DNA of 64,000 bases from Kaistia adipata DSM 17808. Its GTDB lineage: Bacteria > Pseudomonadota > Alphaproteobacteria > Rhizobiales > Kaistiaceae. This document shows, piece by piece, positions 1 to 8,552 of the stretch. A program made the position numbers and the translations under genes. The stretch is taken from NCBI RefSeq assembly GCF_000423225.1, contig NZ_KE383992.1, forward strand, positions 436,971 to 500,970, read 5' to 3'. The notes under the pieces were generated by a model. That model searched no databases. It was not told the DNA's origin and saw only the letters and a list, made by a program, of their open reading frames with translations. Position 1 is the stretch's first letter. The number at the start of each line of letters is the position of its first letter.

Positions 1-1045
1 CCGCGACCGGCGGCGCGACGGCCCAGTCCTCGGTCGTATCGGCCGGACGCATCGCCTCGGAGATCAGCCGCGCGCGCTCGGTCATCTCGGCCGTCATGGC
101 GCCGATCGAAACGATCTCGTCGCGCGCGACGCCGATGCCCTCGATCACCTGCTTCAGGCCGTATTGCGGATGGCCGGGCGCCGAGCGGACGGGATCGGCG
201 AGGCCGCCGATCGCGGTCCAGCCGGTCTCGTCCAGCAGCATGTCGAGGCCGGGCAGCACGACGGCGCCCTGCGGCAGCCCGGCGATGACGCCGAGCAACT
301 CGGCGACGGCAGGTATGGAGCCGGTCGAGCCGGCCGCGATCACCGGCCCGCGCGGCGGCGTCGACGCCAGCCGCCGGGCTGATGCCCGCACGAGATGGTC
401 GCGTCGCACGGAGGGATCGGCGAGACCGCGCTCCCGCAGGAAGGCCGGCCACTGCTGGCCGACGATGCGCAGGAAATCGAGCGAGATCTGCCAGTAGCGC
501 GCGAGATCGTCGGGAACCAGCGTTTCCAGCCGGTCCCAGGCGATGCCGGTCGTCTCGATGTCGTCGATCAGGCGGGCGAGATCGCCGGCGAGATGAAAGG
601 CATCGGCGGCGGAAGCCGGCACCAGCAGCGGGTCGCTCTCGTCGAGCGAAAGCAGTTCGCGCCGCACCGCCCTGCCCCAGGCCAGCGTCAGACGGGTCAG
701 CACCAGCAGCCGGTCGAGCCGCGAGATCGCTTCCGGCAGGACGAGCCGCTCGGCCGGATCGTCGGAAGCCGCCTCGAGGATCTGGTCCTCCTCGTCGACG
801 TCGCCGATCGGACGGATCGCCGGCAGGATGGCGGCGCGGCCACCGAGGCGCACGAGGAGCTCGGCATGCAAGGAGCGCGCGGCGCGGCGCGTCGGCACGA
901 GGATGGTCACATCGGCGAGCGCGAGCGGATCCTTAGCCGGATTCGGAATATCGCCAAAGCGGCCCGAAAGCAGCGCATCGGCAAAGGTCGGCAGGAACGG
1001 CGTGCCCGGCGGGATCGTGAAGACGCGGGGAGCCGGCCTCGCCAT
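1..1045 (-). CDS. addB: Double-strand break repair protein AddB, N-terminal part
   Basis: Partial gene: the start (ATG at 1045) is inside the window and the remaining C-terminal part lies to the left of base 1. About 348 codons are visible. The product begins MARPAPRVFTIPPGTPF and continues with LVPTRRAARSLHAELL, which is typical of the AddB helicase-nuclease subunit of alphaproteobacteria. AddB works with AddA to process double-strand ends for RecA. The start overlaps nothing but lies 8 bases from the stop of the upstream nucleotidyltransferase gene, so the two are probably cotranscribed. addA would be expected further left. The assignment rests on recognised N-terminal sequence and the conserved neighbourhood. 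Confidence 0.85.
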   Translation of the reverse strand, partial: MARPAPRVFTIPPGTPFLPTFADALLSGRFGDIPNPAKDPLALADVTILVPTRRAARSLHAELLVRLGGRAAILPAIRPIGDVDEEDQILEAASDDPAERLVLPEAISRLDRLLVLTRLTLAWGRAVRRELLSLDESDPLLVPASAADAFHLAGDLARLIDDIETTGIAWDRLETLVPDDLARYWQISLDFLRIVGQQWPAFLRERGLADPSVRRDHLVRASARRLASTPPRGPVIAAGSTGSIPAVAELLGVIAGLPQGAVVLPGLDMLLDETGWTAIGGLADPVRSAPGHPQYGLKQVIEGIGVARDEIVSIGAMTAEMTERARLISEAMRPADTTEDWAVAPPVA

Positions 1046-1052
1046 CCCCGCC

Positions 1053-1814
1053 TCAGGCCGCGCTTTCCAGGACCGACAGTTCGGCCTCGCGGATTGCTTC
1101 CGGCGTGCCGACATGCAGCCAGGTGCCGTCCATGCGGACACCGAACAGGCGGCCGCTCTCGATCGCGCGATCGAACAGCACGTTGAGCGAGAACGAGCCC
1201 TCGGGCGCATTCTCGAACAGGCGCGGCGACAGGATGGCGGTGCCCGAATAGACGAAGGGCGCGACGGTGCGCTCGACCCGGCGGGCGAGGCGGCCGTCCT
1301 TGTCCATGACGAAATCGCCCGGTCCCGGATAGCCGATCGCGGTGACGGTCGGCGCCAACATCAGGAGCGCGTCCATCGTCTCGTCGTTCCAGCCGCGGGC
1401 GAGCCAGTCGAGATTCGGGCGCGGCCCCTCGATCCAGAACGAATCCGAATTCATGACGTAGAACGGCGCGTCGCCGAGCAACGGCAGCGCCTTCTTGAGG
1501 CCGCCGCCCGTCTCGAGCAGCCCGCCGCGCTCGTCCGAGACGATCACCTTCGGCGCCTTGCGCTTCTTCACATGGGTTTCGACCAGGTCGGCCAGGTAGT
1601 GCACGTTGACGACGGCTTCCTCGACGCCGGCATTCGCCAGCCGGTCGAGCGCATGGTCGACCAGCGAACGGCCGGCGATCTCGATCAGCGGCTTCGGGAC
1701 CGTCGCCGTGACCGGCCGCATGCGCTTGCCGATGCCGGCGGCGAGCACCATGGCGCGCTTCGGATGGTTCGGCGTCTGGAAGATGGGCGTCGGCATGGTC
1801 TCGGGCAGTTCCAT
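1053..1814 (-). CDS. Nucleotidyltransferase family protein, MurU-like
   Basis: A 253-residue sugar-phosphate nucleotidyltransferase of the GT-A fold. The N-terminal loop AAGIGKRMRPVTATVPKP (about residues 25-42) is the nucleotide-binding signature of NTP-transferases, and MNSDSFW is the metal-binding region. The closest described function is MurU, which makes UDP-MurNAc from MurNAc-1-phosphate. That fits because the gene directly upstream encodes a protein with an AmgK-like sugar kinase domain, and AmgK plus MurU form the anabolic cell-wall recycling route in Pseudomonas and Caulobacter. The sugar specificity itself cannot be read from the sequence. The gap to the upstream gene is 42 bases. 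Confidence 0.8.
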   Translation of the reverse strand: MELPETMPTPIFQTPNHPKRAMVLAAGIGKRMRPVTATVPKPLIEIAGRSLVDHALDRLANAGVEEAVVNVHYLADLVETHVKKRKAPKVIVSDERGGLLETGGGLKKALPLLGDAPFYVMNSDSFWIEGPRPNLDWLARGWNDETMDALLMLAPTVTAIGYPGPGDFVMDKDGRLARRVERTVAPFVYSGTAILSPRLFENAPEGSFSLNVLFDRAIESGRLFGVRMDGTWLHVGTPEAIREAELSVLESAA

Positions 1815-1856
1815 TGTTCTTGCTGGCGTCGCTGGCCCGGGCCCCGGCGGGGCCCG

Positions 1857-3359
1857 TCAATCGTCGAGCGGCAGGTGTTCTTCATACCAGAGCGCCAGTC
1901 CGGAAAGAACCGGATGGCGCAGGCACCGCCCGAGATAGCCTCGTACACGGGGAATGTGACGGAGATATTGGGGCTTGCCGGCCGCTTCCGCCAATCGGAC
2001 AAAACCGCCCAGCACCTTGGTGGCGCGCTGCGCGCCGGAAATCGCATAGGCCTCGCGGAAACGCGCCTCGTCGAACGGACCAAGCGCCTGGCGCGTGGTG
2101 ACATAGTGGTCGGCGAGCGCCGCCTCGAGGTCCGGCTCGACGGTGATGCGGACATCCTGCAGTAGCGAGGCGACGTCATAGGCGCTGGCGCCGATCATCG
2201 CGTCCTGATGGTCGAGGATGCCGATCCGCCGCAGGCCCGCCCGCTCCGGCAGCCAGAGCAGGTTGGGCGAATGGAAGTCACGCAGCAGCCAGCTCTTCTC
2301 GGCCGCGTCGAGCGTCTCGTAGAGCCCGCGCCAGATCGCGGCGAAACGCGCTTCGGCCGCCCCGCCGAGCGGCGCGCCCCTCTGCCAGCGCGCATACCAG
2401 CGCGGCAACAGGTCGACCTCGATCGAAAGCGCGTCCCAGTCGAAGGGCGGCACGTGGTGCACGCTGCCGTCCGGCAAGGGCAGGTCGGCGGGCCGCGGCG
2501 TCGCGTGCAGAGCCGCCAGCACCTCGACGGCGAGGCGGTAGCGCTCGGGATCCGGCACGCCGTCCGCCAGCACGCCCTCGGAGCCGAGATCCTCGACCAG
2601 AAGCAGGCCGGCCGGCAGGTCCGCCGCCAGGATTTCCGGCGCCGAGAAGCCCGCCGCGCGCAGGCCGTCGCTCATCGCCACGAAGGGCCGCACGCTGGTG
2701 GCGCGGTGAGCGAGATCGTCATAGGTGCGGCCGTCGCGCACCGCGGGGCCCGGCGGACGCTCCGGCGCGTCCATCAGCACGGCCGGACGGCCATCCGGCG
2801 CCGCGACACGCTCATAGGCGCGGGTCGACGCGTCGCCCTGCAGGTGCCGGCGCGTCGCCTGCGCCATGCCGGACGCATCGAGGAACCGCCGGATCGCCAG
2901 GGTTCGCGCGATGCGTTCCGGCCAGTCGCCGCCACCCGTGAGCGTGGCGAGCCGGCCTGTTCCCTCGATCTCGAGCGAGATCTCGAGATGGCCGGCGGGC
3001 AGATAATCCTCGGCGCGCTCCGGCCATTCGACCAGCACCACGCCCTCGCTTACGGCCTCGTCGAAGCCGATCTCGTCGAGCTCGTCGGCGGAGCCGAGGC
3101 GATAGAGATCGAAATGCGCGATCGGCAGCCGCGCCTCGTAGGTCTGGACGATGGTGAAGGTCGGGCTCGGCACCTCGAGCGCCGGATCGGCCGCGACGGC
3201 GCGGATCAGGGCCCTGGCGAAGCTGGTCTTGCCGGCGCCGAGATCGCCGCGCAGCGCGATGACGTCGCCAATGGCGAGCTTGGCCGCGATGTCCTCGGCC
3301 AGTCGAACGGTCGCCGCCTCGTCCGGCAGCGCGATCGGGATCGGATCCGGCGCGCTCAT
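1857..3359 (-). CDS. tsaE: TsaE / AmgK-like phosphotransferase fusion
   Basis: A 500-residue two-domain protein. Residues about 1-155 are TsaE, the ATPase needed for tRNA t6A37 synthesis with TsaB and TsaD; the Walker A loop GDLGAGKT is at 38-45 and SPTFTIVQTY follows at 65-74. Residues about 165-500 are an aminoglycoside-phosphotransferase-fold kinase with the catalytic loop DFHSPNLL (361-368) and the metal-binding ILDHQDA (381-387), like AmgK, the MurNAc/GlcNAc anomeric kinase. This fusion is known from alphaproteobacteria. The start codon overlaps the stop of the upstream sensor kinase by four bases (ATGA). The MurU-like gene follows, which favours a cell-wall sugar as kinase substrate. 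Confidence 0.88.
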   Translation of the reverse strand: MSAPDPIPIALPDEAATVRLAEDIAAKLAIGDVIALRGDLGAGKTSFARALIRAVAADPALEVPSPTFTIVQTYEARLPIAHFDLYRLGSADELDEIGFDEAVSEGVVLVEWPERAEDYLPAGHLEISLEIEGTGRLATLTGGGDWPERIARTLAIRRFLDASGMAQATRRHLQGDASTRAYERVAAPDGRPAVLMDAPERPPGPAVRDGRTYDDLAHRATSVRPFVAMSDGLRAAGFSAPEILAADLPAGLLLVEDLGSEGVLADGVPDPERYRLAVEVLAALHATPRPADLPLPDGSVHHVPPFDWDALSIEVDLLPRWYARWQRGAPLGGAAEARFAAIWRGLYETLDAAEKSWLLRDFHSPNLLWLPERAGLRRIGILDHQDAMIGASAYDVASLLQDVRITVEPDLEAALADHYVTTRQALGPFDEARFREAYAISGAQRATKVLGGFVRLAEAAGKPQYLRHIPRVRGYLGRCLRHPVLSGLALWYEEHLPLDD

Positions 3360-5869
3360 TCTGCGGCGATGGCCAGCTCGGTCGGACGGATCGGCAGGTG
3401 CACGGTGACGGCGGTGCCGCGTCCTTCCTCGGAGCGGATGCCGACCGACCCGCCATGCAGCTCGACGAAGCTCTTGACGATGGCGAGGCCGAGGCCGGCG
3501 CCGCCGCGCGCGGAACCGGCGGCACGGCTCTCGAAGCGGTCAAAGACGGAATCGAGGAATTCCGGCGCAATGCCGGGGCCATGGTCCTCGACCGTGAAGG
3601 CGATCGCATCCGCCGTCCGCTCGGCGCTCAGCTCGATCGAGCCGCCATGGCTGGAGAAGCCGACGGCGTTCGAAAGCAGATTGTAGAGGATCTGGCGCAC
3701 GCGCTTCTCGTCGGCGATGAAGCTGCCGATGCCGGCGGGGATGTGCGTCTCCAGCACGAGCTGCGCCTCCTGCAGGCGGTCGCGCACGCCCTCGATCGCC
3801 GCCGCGACGGTGCGCTCGACATCGACCTCGCCGAGATCGAGCGCGGTGATGCCGGCGTCGACCGTCGCCAGATCGAGAATGTCGTTGACGATCGCCAGCA
3901 GCGAGCCGCTCGAGGACAGGATATAGCCGGTATATTCGCGCTGCTTCTCGGTCAGCGGCCCGATCGAGACGTCGGACAGCAGCTGGGTGAAGCCGATGAT
4001 GTTGGTCAGCGGCGAGCGCAGCTCGTAGGACACATGCTGGATGAAGGCGTTCTTCAGGCCGTCGGCGGCTTCCAGCGCCTCGTTGCGCTCGGTCAGCGCG
4101 CGCTCGACCTGCACCGTGTCGCTGACGTCGATGAAGGTGACCATGGTCTGGCCGCCCGGCAGCGGCACCATCGCATAGTCGATCACCCGACCGTCCGAGC
4201 GCTCCATGCGGCCATGGCTCTGCGCGCGGCTCTCGTCGAGCCCGGCGACACGGGCGGTGAAGCGGGCCCACTCCTCCGGCGCGTCGTGCAGGCGCCGGCA
4301 GGCGCGCTCGATCTCGCCGATATGCGGGTGGTTGGACAGGAGCTTCCTGTCGAGCTGCCAGATCTTCGCGAAGGCCGGGTTGTCCAGCCGGAGGCGGCCG
4401 TCGGAGCCGAACACCGCCACGCCTTCGGCGAGATGGTCGAGCGTCTCGCCCTGGACGCGCGACAGCGCGTTGTAGCGGCTCTCCAGCTCCAGCTGCTCGG
4501 TGACGTTCTCGTAGATCCAGGTGATGCCGCCCTGCGGATGCGGGTTGGCGAGGACGCGCAGCGTCTGCCCGTCCGGCAGATGCCACCAGAGCTCGCGCGC
4601 GTCGAGCGACTGGTAGGCGGAGAGCAGCTCGTTGCGCCAGCTCTTGAAATCGGCCTGCTCGGGCAGGCGGCGGCTGGCGCGCATCCGCTCCAGAACGGCG
4701 CCCTCGTCGGGCTGGCTGTCGAGGAACGACGCCTCGAGGCCGAACAGCGAGCGGAAGGCCGCGTTGTAGGAGCGCAGACGGCGGTCGGAACCGAAAACGG
4801 CGACCGCGGTCGCGAGCTGATCCAGCGTCCGGGCGTGGAACTCGACCAGCCGCTTCATCTGCAGCTGGACCGTCTCGAGCTCAGTGGCGTCGGTGGCAAT
4901 GCCGGCGCTGCCGGTTTCCGAGACGACGTCGATGACGTCGAAGACACGGCGCGAACCGGCGAAGATCGCCGGCAGGCGCTGCTCGACGACCGCCTTGCCG
5001 GCGTGGCTGTCGCGGATCGCGTCGCGGCCGGCGGTATCGAGAAGCTCGAGGTTGCGGGCAACGGCGTCCTGCGGATCGCGCGCCTCTACAGCATTGACGA
5101 AGGCGTTGTTGATCCAGCGCAGCGCCCCGTCTGGACCGCGGATCCAGGCCGGCATGGGCGCCGCCTGCAACAGCTCGCGCATCGCCTCGACGTCCTCGCT
5201 GACGCGGCGATGCCGCGCCGCGAGCTCGGCCAGCGCATGCCGGTCGCCCGTCAGGTCGTGGAAGCGGACGACGGCGCGGCCGCCCGCCGTGCGGCCCGCC
5301 GCCTCGACGAAGCTGCCGCGGGTGGTTTCCAGCGTCAGCGCGAAGGTCTCGCCGCGCGCGCGCAGGTTTTCGAGCGCCGCGTCCAGCGCGCGGGCCGCGG
5401 CCGGCACGAGCCAAGTGCCGAAGGCCAGGAAGGCCGCGCGCTCGTCGGGCGCGCCGCAGGAACGCGGCAGGCGACCCATGACCAGCGGCGGCTCGCCGGG
5501 TGCGCTCCAGGCGACAAGGCGCTGATCGTCGGCGTCGACAAGGGCCTCGGCGCGATCCGCCTTGGCCTTCGAATCGGCCAGCTGGTGGCGCAGCGCGGCG
5601 TTCTCGCCATCGGCCCGGGCGCGGGCCCGATGCATCGCGGCGACGCCGAGCACGGCAAAGGCCGCTACGCCGAGCAGCACGCTGACGAGGGCCGTGCGGC
5701 CGGCATCGATCGTGCCGGCGGCGGCCTGCGCGCCGGTGGAGGACAGGGTGAGCATGCCGGCGGATGTCAGCGCGCTGGCGGCCAGCATGGACCGACGCAG
5801 GGAAGGAACGGCGGAACTCCGGCGGCCAGAGCCGCGAATCCCATCCAAATTCCTGCGATGCCAAAGCAT
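3356..5869 (-). CDS. PAS-domain sensor histidine kinase
   Basis: An 837-residue membrane-anchored histidine kinase. Near the N-terminus are a hydrophobic segment (MLAASALTSAGMLTLSS) and a second one (ALVSVLLGVAAFAVLGVAAM), then a short coiled region and three PAS-like units starting near residues 229, 345 and 473. HisKA has the H-box HVSYELRSPLTN with the phospho-histidine at about 612, and the ATPase domain has VEDHGPGIAP and GLGLAIVKSF. I chose the ATG at 5869, preceded by GGAAGG, not the longer frame from 6028, because that codon lies inside the ahcY terminator hairpin. No receiver gene is adjacent, so the partner is unknown. A CtrA-like box lies upstream. Confidence 0.85.
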   Translation of the reverse strand: MLWHRRNLDGIRGSGRRSSAVPSLRRSMLAASALTSAGMLTLSSTGAQAAAGTIDAGRTALVSVLLGVAAFAVLGVAAMHRARARADGENAALRHQLADSKAKADRAEALVDADDQRLVAWSAPGEPPLVMGRLPRSCGAPDERAAFLAFGTWLVPAAARALDAALENLRARGETFALTLETTRGSFVEAAGRTAGGRAVVRFHDLTGDRHALAELAARHRRVSEDVEAMRELLQAAPMPAWIRGPDGALRWINNAFVNAVEARDPQDAVARNLELLDTAGRDAIRDSHAGKAVVEQRLPAIFAGSRRVFDVIDVVSETGSAGIATDATELETVQLQMKRLVEFHARTLDQLATAVAVFGSDRRLRSYNAAFRSLFGLEASFLDSQPDEGAVLERMRASRRLPEQADFKSWRNELLSAYQSLDARELWWHLPDGQTLRVLANPHPQGGITWIYENVTEQLELESRYNALSRVQGETLDHLAEGVAVFGSDGRLRLDNPAFAKIWQLDRKLLSNHPHIGEIERACRRLHDAPEEWARFTARVAGLDESRAQSHGRMERSDGRVIDYAMVPLPGGQTMVTFIDVSDTVQVERALTERNEALEAADGLKNAFIQHVSYELRSPLTNIIGFTQLLSDVSIGPLTEKQREYTGYILSSSGSLLAIVNDILDLATVDAGITALDLGEVDVERTVAAAIEGVRDRLQEAQLVLETHIPAGIGSFIADEKRVRQILYNLLSNAVGFSSHGGSIELSAERTADAIAFTVEDHGPGIAPEFLDSVFDRFESRAAGSARGGAGLGLAIVKSFVELHGGSVGIRSEEGRGTAVTVHLPIRPTELAIAAE

Positions 5870-6000
5870 GCGGGCAGGCCCTTCCGCCGTCAGAACAATG
5901 AAAACGACCCGTTTCGGCGCCGACGACAAACTGCGGCCTCCCCACGAATCATCCCCAATGTAGCGGCAGGGGGAATCGTGTGTGAAGCCGAGGCCAACGA

Positions 6001-6034
6001 GAAAAGGGGCCACGCGGTGCGCCCGCATGGCCCC
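6001..6034 (-). terminator. Intrinsic terminator of ahcY
   Basis: On the minus strand GGGGCCA (6034-6028) pairs with TGGCCCC (6012-6006) across a GC-rich 15-base loop and is followed by TTTTC. It lies 130 bases beyond the ahcY stop. The hairpin contains the ATG of the over-long kinase frame. Confidence 0.7.
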
Positions 6035-6050
6035 TCAGCATCAGATGATC

Positions 6051-6069
6051 GTGGTTAACCGCCAGTTAA
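6051..6069 (-). promoter_or_regulatory. CtrA-like binding box
   Basis: The minus strand reads TTAA, seven bases, TTAACCAC. This matches the alphaproteobacterial CtrA consensus TTAA-N7-TTAACCAT except for the last base. It is oriented toward the PAS kinase and lies about 180 bases before its start, between the ahcY stop and the ahcY terminator. Binding by CtrA is an inference. Confidence 0.5.
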
Positions 6070-6163
6070 GGCGGCGGGCAGTCAAAATATTGCGCCCGAA
6101 GAGCGGGCCGGCCACGACCGGTAGATCCCGGCTGCGGCCGATCGCCCACCCCGAATTTATCGG

Positions 6164-7567
6164 TCAGTAACGATAGTGATCCGGCTTGAACGGGCCGGAC
6201 TGCGAAACGCCGATATAGGCCGACTGCTTGTCGCTGAGCGTCGTCAGCTTCACGCCGATCTTGGCCAGATGCAGCGCCGCGACCTTCTCGTCGAGGTGCT
6301 TCGGCAGCGTGTAGACCTTCTTCTCGTACTGGCCGGGCTTGGTCCAGAGCTCGATCTGCGCCAGCGTCTGGTTGGTGAAGGACGCCGACATGACGAAGCT
6401 CGGATGGCCGGTGGCGTTACCGAGATTGACCAGGCGACCTTCCGACAGAAGGATGATGCGCTTGCCGTCGGCGAACTCGACCTCATCGACCTGCGGCTTG
6501 ACGTTGTGCCACTTCAGATTGCGCAGCGCGGCGATCTGAATCTCGCTGTCGAAATGGCCGATGTTGCAGACGATGGCGCGGTCCTTCATGGCGCGCATAT
6601 GGTCGATCGTGATGACGTCGACATTGCCGGTGGCGGTGACGAAGATGTCGGCGCGCGGCGCGGCATCGTCCATCGTCGTCACTTCATAGCCTTCCATCGC
6701 CGCCTGCAGCGCGCAGATCGGGTCGACTTCGGACACGAGCACGCGGCAGCCGGCCTGGCGCAGCGACGCGGCCGAGCCCTTGCCGACGTCGCCGAAGCCG
6801 GCGACCATCGCCACCTTGCCCGACATCATCACGTCGGTGCCGCGGCGGATGCCGTCGACGAGCGACTCGCGGCAGCCATAGAGGTTGTCGAACTTCGACT
6901 TGGTGACGGAGTCGTTCACGTTGATCGCCGGGAAGAGCAGCGTGCCCTTCTTCTGCATCTCGTAGAGGCGATGCACACCGGTGGTGGTCTCTTCGGTGAC
7001 GCCCTTGATCGAACGGGCGATCTCGCCATACCAGCCCGGCTTGGAAGCGAGGCGCTTCTTGATCGCGGCGAAGAGGACTTCTTCCTCCTCGTTCTCGGGC
7101 TTGTCGAGGAAGGCGGTGTCGCCGTTCTCGGCGCGCAGACCGAGATGTACCAGCACCGTGGCGTCGCCGCCGTCGTCGAGGATCATGTTCGGCACGCCGC
7201 CATCGGCCCACTCGAAGATGCGGTGCGTGTATTCCCAGTAGTCCTCGAGGCTCTCGCCCTTGATGGCGAAGACCGGGACGCCGGCCTTGGCGATCGCCGC
7301 GGCGGCATGGTCCTGGGTCGAATAGATGTTGCACGAAGCCCAGCGGATGTCGGCGCCGAGCGCCTTCAGCGTCTCGATCAGCACGCCGGTCTGGATCGTC
7401 ATGTGCAGCGAGCCGGCGATGCGGGCGCCCTTCAGCGGCTGCGACGGGCCGAATTCGGCGCGCACGCTCATCAGGCCCGGCATTTCCGTCTCGGCGATGG
7501 CGAGTTCCTTGCGGCCCCAATCGGCGAGACCGATGTCCTTGATCGCGTAGTCGTTGGCGGCAGCCAT
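6164..7567 (-). CDS. ahcY: Adenosylhomocysteinase
   Basis: This cytoplasmic, NAD-dependent enzyme reversibly hydrolyses S-adenosylhomocysteine to adenosine and homocysteine and so relieves product inhibition of methyltransferases. The 467-residue protein contains the NAD-binding loop [32 protein letters not shown] near the N-terminus, and the family's C-terminal end KPDHYRY. The start is taken at ATG 7567 because GGAG lies about ten bases upstream; an in-frame ATG at 7582 overlaps that ribosome binding site. The gene has its own promoter at 7600-7628, a SahR-like palindrome just upstream, and its own terminator, so it is probably monocistronic and regulated by methyl-cycle state. Confidence 0.97.
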   Translation of the reverse strand: MAAANDYAIKDIGLADWGRKELAIAETEMPGLMSVRAEFGPSQPLKGARIAGSLHMTIQTGVLIETLKALGADIRWASCNIYSTQDHAAAAIAKAGVPVFAIKGESLEDYWEYTHRIFEWADGGVPNMILDDGGDATVLVHLGLRAENGDTAFLDKPENEEEEVLFAAIKKRLASKPGWYGEIARSIKGVTEETTTGVHRLYEMQKKGTLLFPAINVNDSVTKSKFDNLYGCRESLVDGIRRGTDVMMSGKVAMVAGFGDVGKGSAASLRQAGCRVLVSEVDPICALQAAMEGYEVTTMDDAAPRADIFVTATGNVDVITIDHMRAMKDRAIVCNIGHFDSEIQIAALRNLKWHNVKPQVDEVEFADGKRIILLSEGRLVNLGNATGHPSFVMSASFTNQTLAQIELWTKPGQYEKKVYTLPKHLDEKVAALHLAKIGVKLTTLSDKQSAYIGVSQSGPFKPDHYRY

Positions 7568-7599
7568 CTTGCTGATCTCCATGCGTTGGATGTGTCGCG

Positions 7600-7628
7600 C
7601 TTATAGCCGAGACAACGCCGGGCAGCAA
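7600..7628 (-). promoter_or_regulatory. ahcY promoter
   Basis: On the minus strand there is a -35 TTGCTG (7628-7623), a 17-base spacer and a -10 TATAAG (7605-7600). This would start transcription near 7593, about 26 bases before the ahcY ATG. Confidence 0.65.
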
Positions 7629-7635
7629 TCAGGAT

Positions 7636-7651
7636 ATAAAGATGTCTTTAT
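7636..7651 (-). promoter_or_regulatory. SahR-like palindromic operator upstream of ahcY
   Basis: ATAAAGA and TCTTTAT flank a two-base centre and form a perfect palindrome directly upstream of the ahcY -35 element. It is AT-rich against a GC-rich background. From memory it resembles the operator of SahR, the ArsR-family regulator of S-adenosylhomocysteine metabolism in proteobacteria. No sahR gene is in the window. Confidence 0.5.
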
Positions 7652-7653
7652 GT

Positions 7654-7672
7654 GACGCCGTCGGACGGCGTC
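7654..7672 (-). terminator. Hairpin at the end of the HPr gene
   Basis: GACGCCGTC and GACGGCGTC form a nine-base-pair stem around a single base. The hairpin begins at the HPr stop codon. There is no U-run, so it is a possible rather than certain terminator between HPr and the ahcY promoter. Confidence 0.45.
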
Positions 7673-7967
7673 ATTCCTCTTCGCCGAAGCGATTGGCGAC
7701 GAGCTCGGCGATGGCTTGGAGCGCCGCCTCGGCGTCCGGGCCCTCGGCCGAGACGCGGATCGACGAGCCGATGCCGGCCGCCAGCATCATCAGCCCCATG
7801 ATCGAGGTGCCGCCGACGGTATTCTGATCCTTGGAGACGGAGATGCGCGCGTCGAACAGATCGGCGCACTGCACGAATTTCGCCGAGGCGCGGGCGTGCA
7901 GGCCCTTGCGGTTGACGATCGGCAGATCGCGGAACAGTCCGTTGGCCTCGGTTTCGGTGTCGGACAT
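7671..7967 (-). CDS. HPr family phosphocarrier protein
   Basis: A 98-residue HPr that carries phosphate from enzyme I to EIIA proteins in the regulatory PTS. The phosphorylated histidine is His24 in KGLHARASAKF. A serine-phosphorylation region, GGTSIMGLMMLAAG (Ser55), is the target of HPr kinase. The extra N-terminal residues before the usual HPr start are acidic. It lies nine bases downstream of the EIIA gene and in the same run as hprK, which supports the idea that Ser-phosphorylation by HprK sets its activity. No enzyme I or sugar permease gene is in the window, so this is a signalling, not a transport, system. Confidence 0.93.
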   Translation of the reverse strand: MSDTETEANGLFRDLPIVNRKGLHARASAKFVQCADLFDARISVSKDQNTVGGTSIMGLMMLAAGIGSSIRVSAEGPDAEAALQAIAELVANRFGEEE

Positions 7968-7976
7968 GCTCTGCGC

Positions 7977-8378
7977 TCAGTGCCCAGCCAGCACTTGGCT
8001 GGCGACGTTGATGTATTTGCGGCCCGCTTCCTGGGCGCCGGCGATCGCGTCGGCGAGCGAGCGATCGAGGCGGACGCTCGCGAGCTTGATCAGCATCGGC
8101 AGGTTGACGCCGGCGATCACCTCGATGCGGCCGGCTTCCATCACGGAAATGGCGAGGTTGGAGGGGGTGCCGCCGAACATGTCGGTCAGCAGGATCACAC
8201 CGCTGCCGTCATCGACGCCGATCACCGCCTCGAGGATGTCCTGTCGGCGACGCTCCATGTCGTCCTCAGGCCCGATGGCGATCGTCTCGAATTGGGTCTG
8301 GCGACCAACCACGTGCTCCAGGGCCGCCCGGAACTCGGTAGCGAGCTGGCCGTGGGTAACAAGGACGACGCCAATCAT
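7977..8378 (-). CDS. PTS mannose-family EIIA protein
   Basis: A 133-residue single-domain EIIA of the mannose family. The phospho-accepting His9 is in VVLVTHGQL, and ILLTDMFGGTPSNLA is the conserved second loop. It takes phosphate from HPr. There is no EIIB, EIIC or EIID gene nearby, which is typical of alphaproteobacteria, where this protein is regulatory. It is transcribed with HPr and sits between HPr and hprK. A 174-base gap with several hairpins separates it from hprK, so it may have its own promoter or be partly uncoupled from chvI-chvG-hprK. Confidence 0.92.
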   Translation of the reverse strand: MIGVVLVTHGQLATEFRAALEHVVGRQTQFETIAIGPEDDMERRRQDILEAVIGVDDGSGVILLTDMFGGTPSNLAISVMEAGRIEVIAGVNLPMLIKLASVRLDRSLADAIAGAQEAGRKYINVASQVLAGH

Positions 8379-8407
8379 GCCCTTCGATGACCTGCTTTTC
8401 TCAGTTC

Positions 8408-8473
8408 GGCCCCGAACCGGGGCCAGGGAAGATATCGGAACCGTCTGAACCAGACGCCCGGCCCTCGCCGGGC
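8408..8473 (-). repeat. Cluster of three small hairpins between hprK and the EIIA gene
   Basis: Three inverted repeats lie in 66 bases: GCCCGGC/GCCGGGC (8456-8462 and 8467-8473), CGTCTG/CAGACG next to it, and GGCCCC/GGGGCC (8408-8413 and 8419-8424). None is followed by a clear U-run. They could attenuate or process the hprK-EIIA transcript. Function is unknown. Confidence 0.4.
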
Positions 8474-8552
8474 CGAATGGGGCCGCATCTTGACCGAACC
8501 TTGCCGCAACGCAAGAAAAAAGCGGGACACATCCGGACGAATAGAAACAATA

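Noticed and set aside
3398-6058. An 886-codon open frame antisense to the sensor kinase
   Set aside because: It mirrors the kinase gene and runs through its terminator region. There is no recognisable domain.
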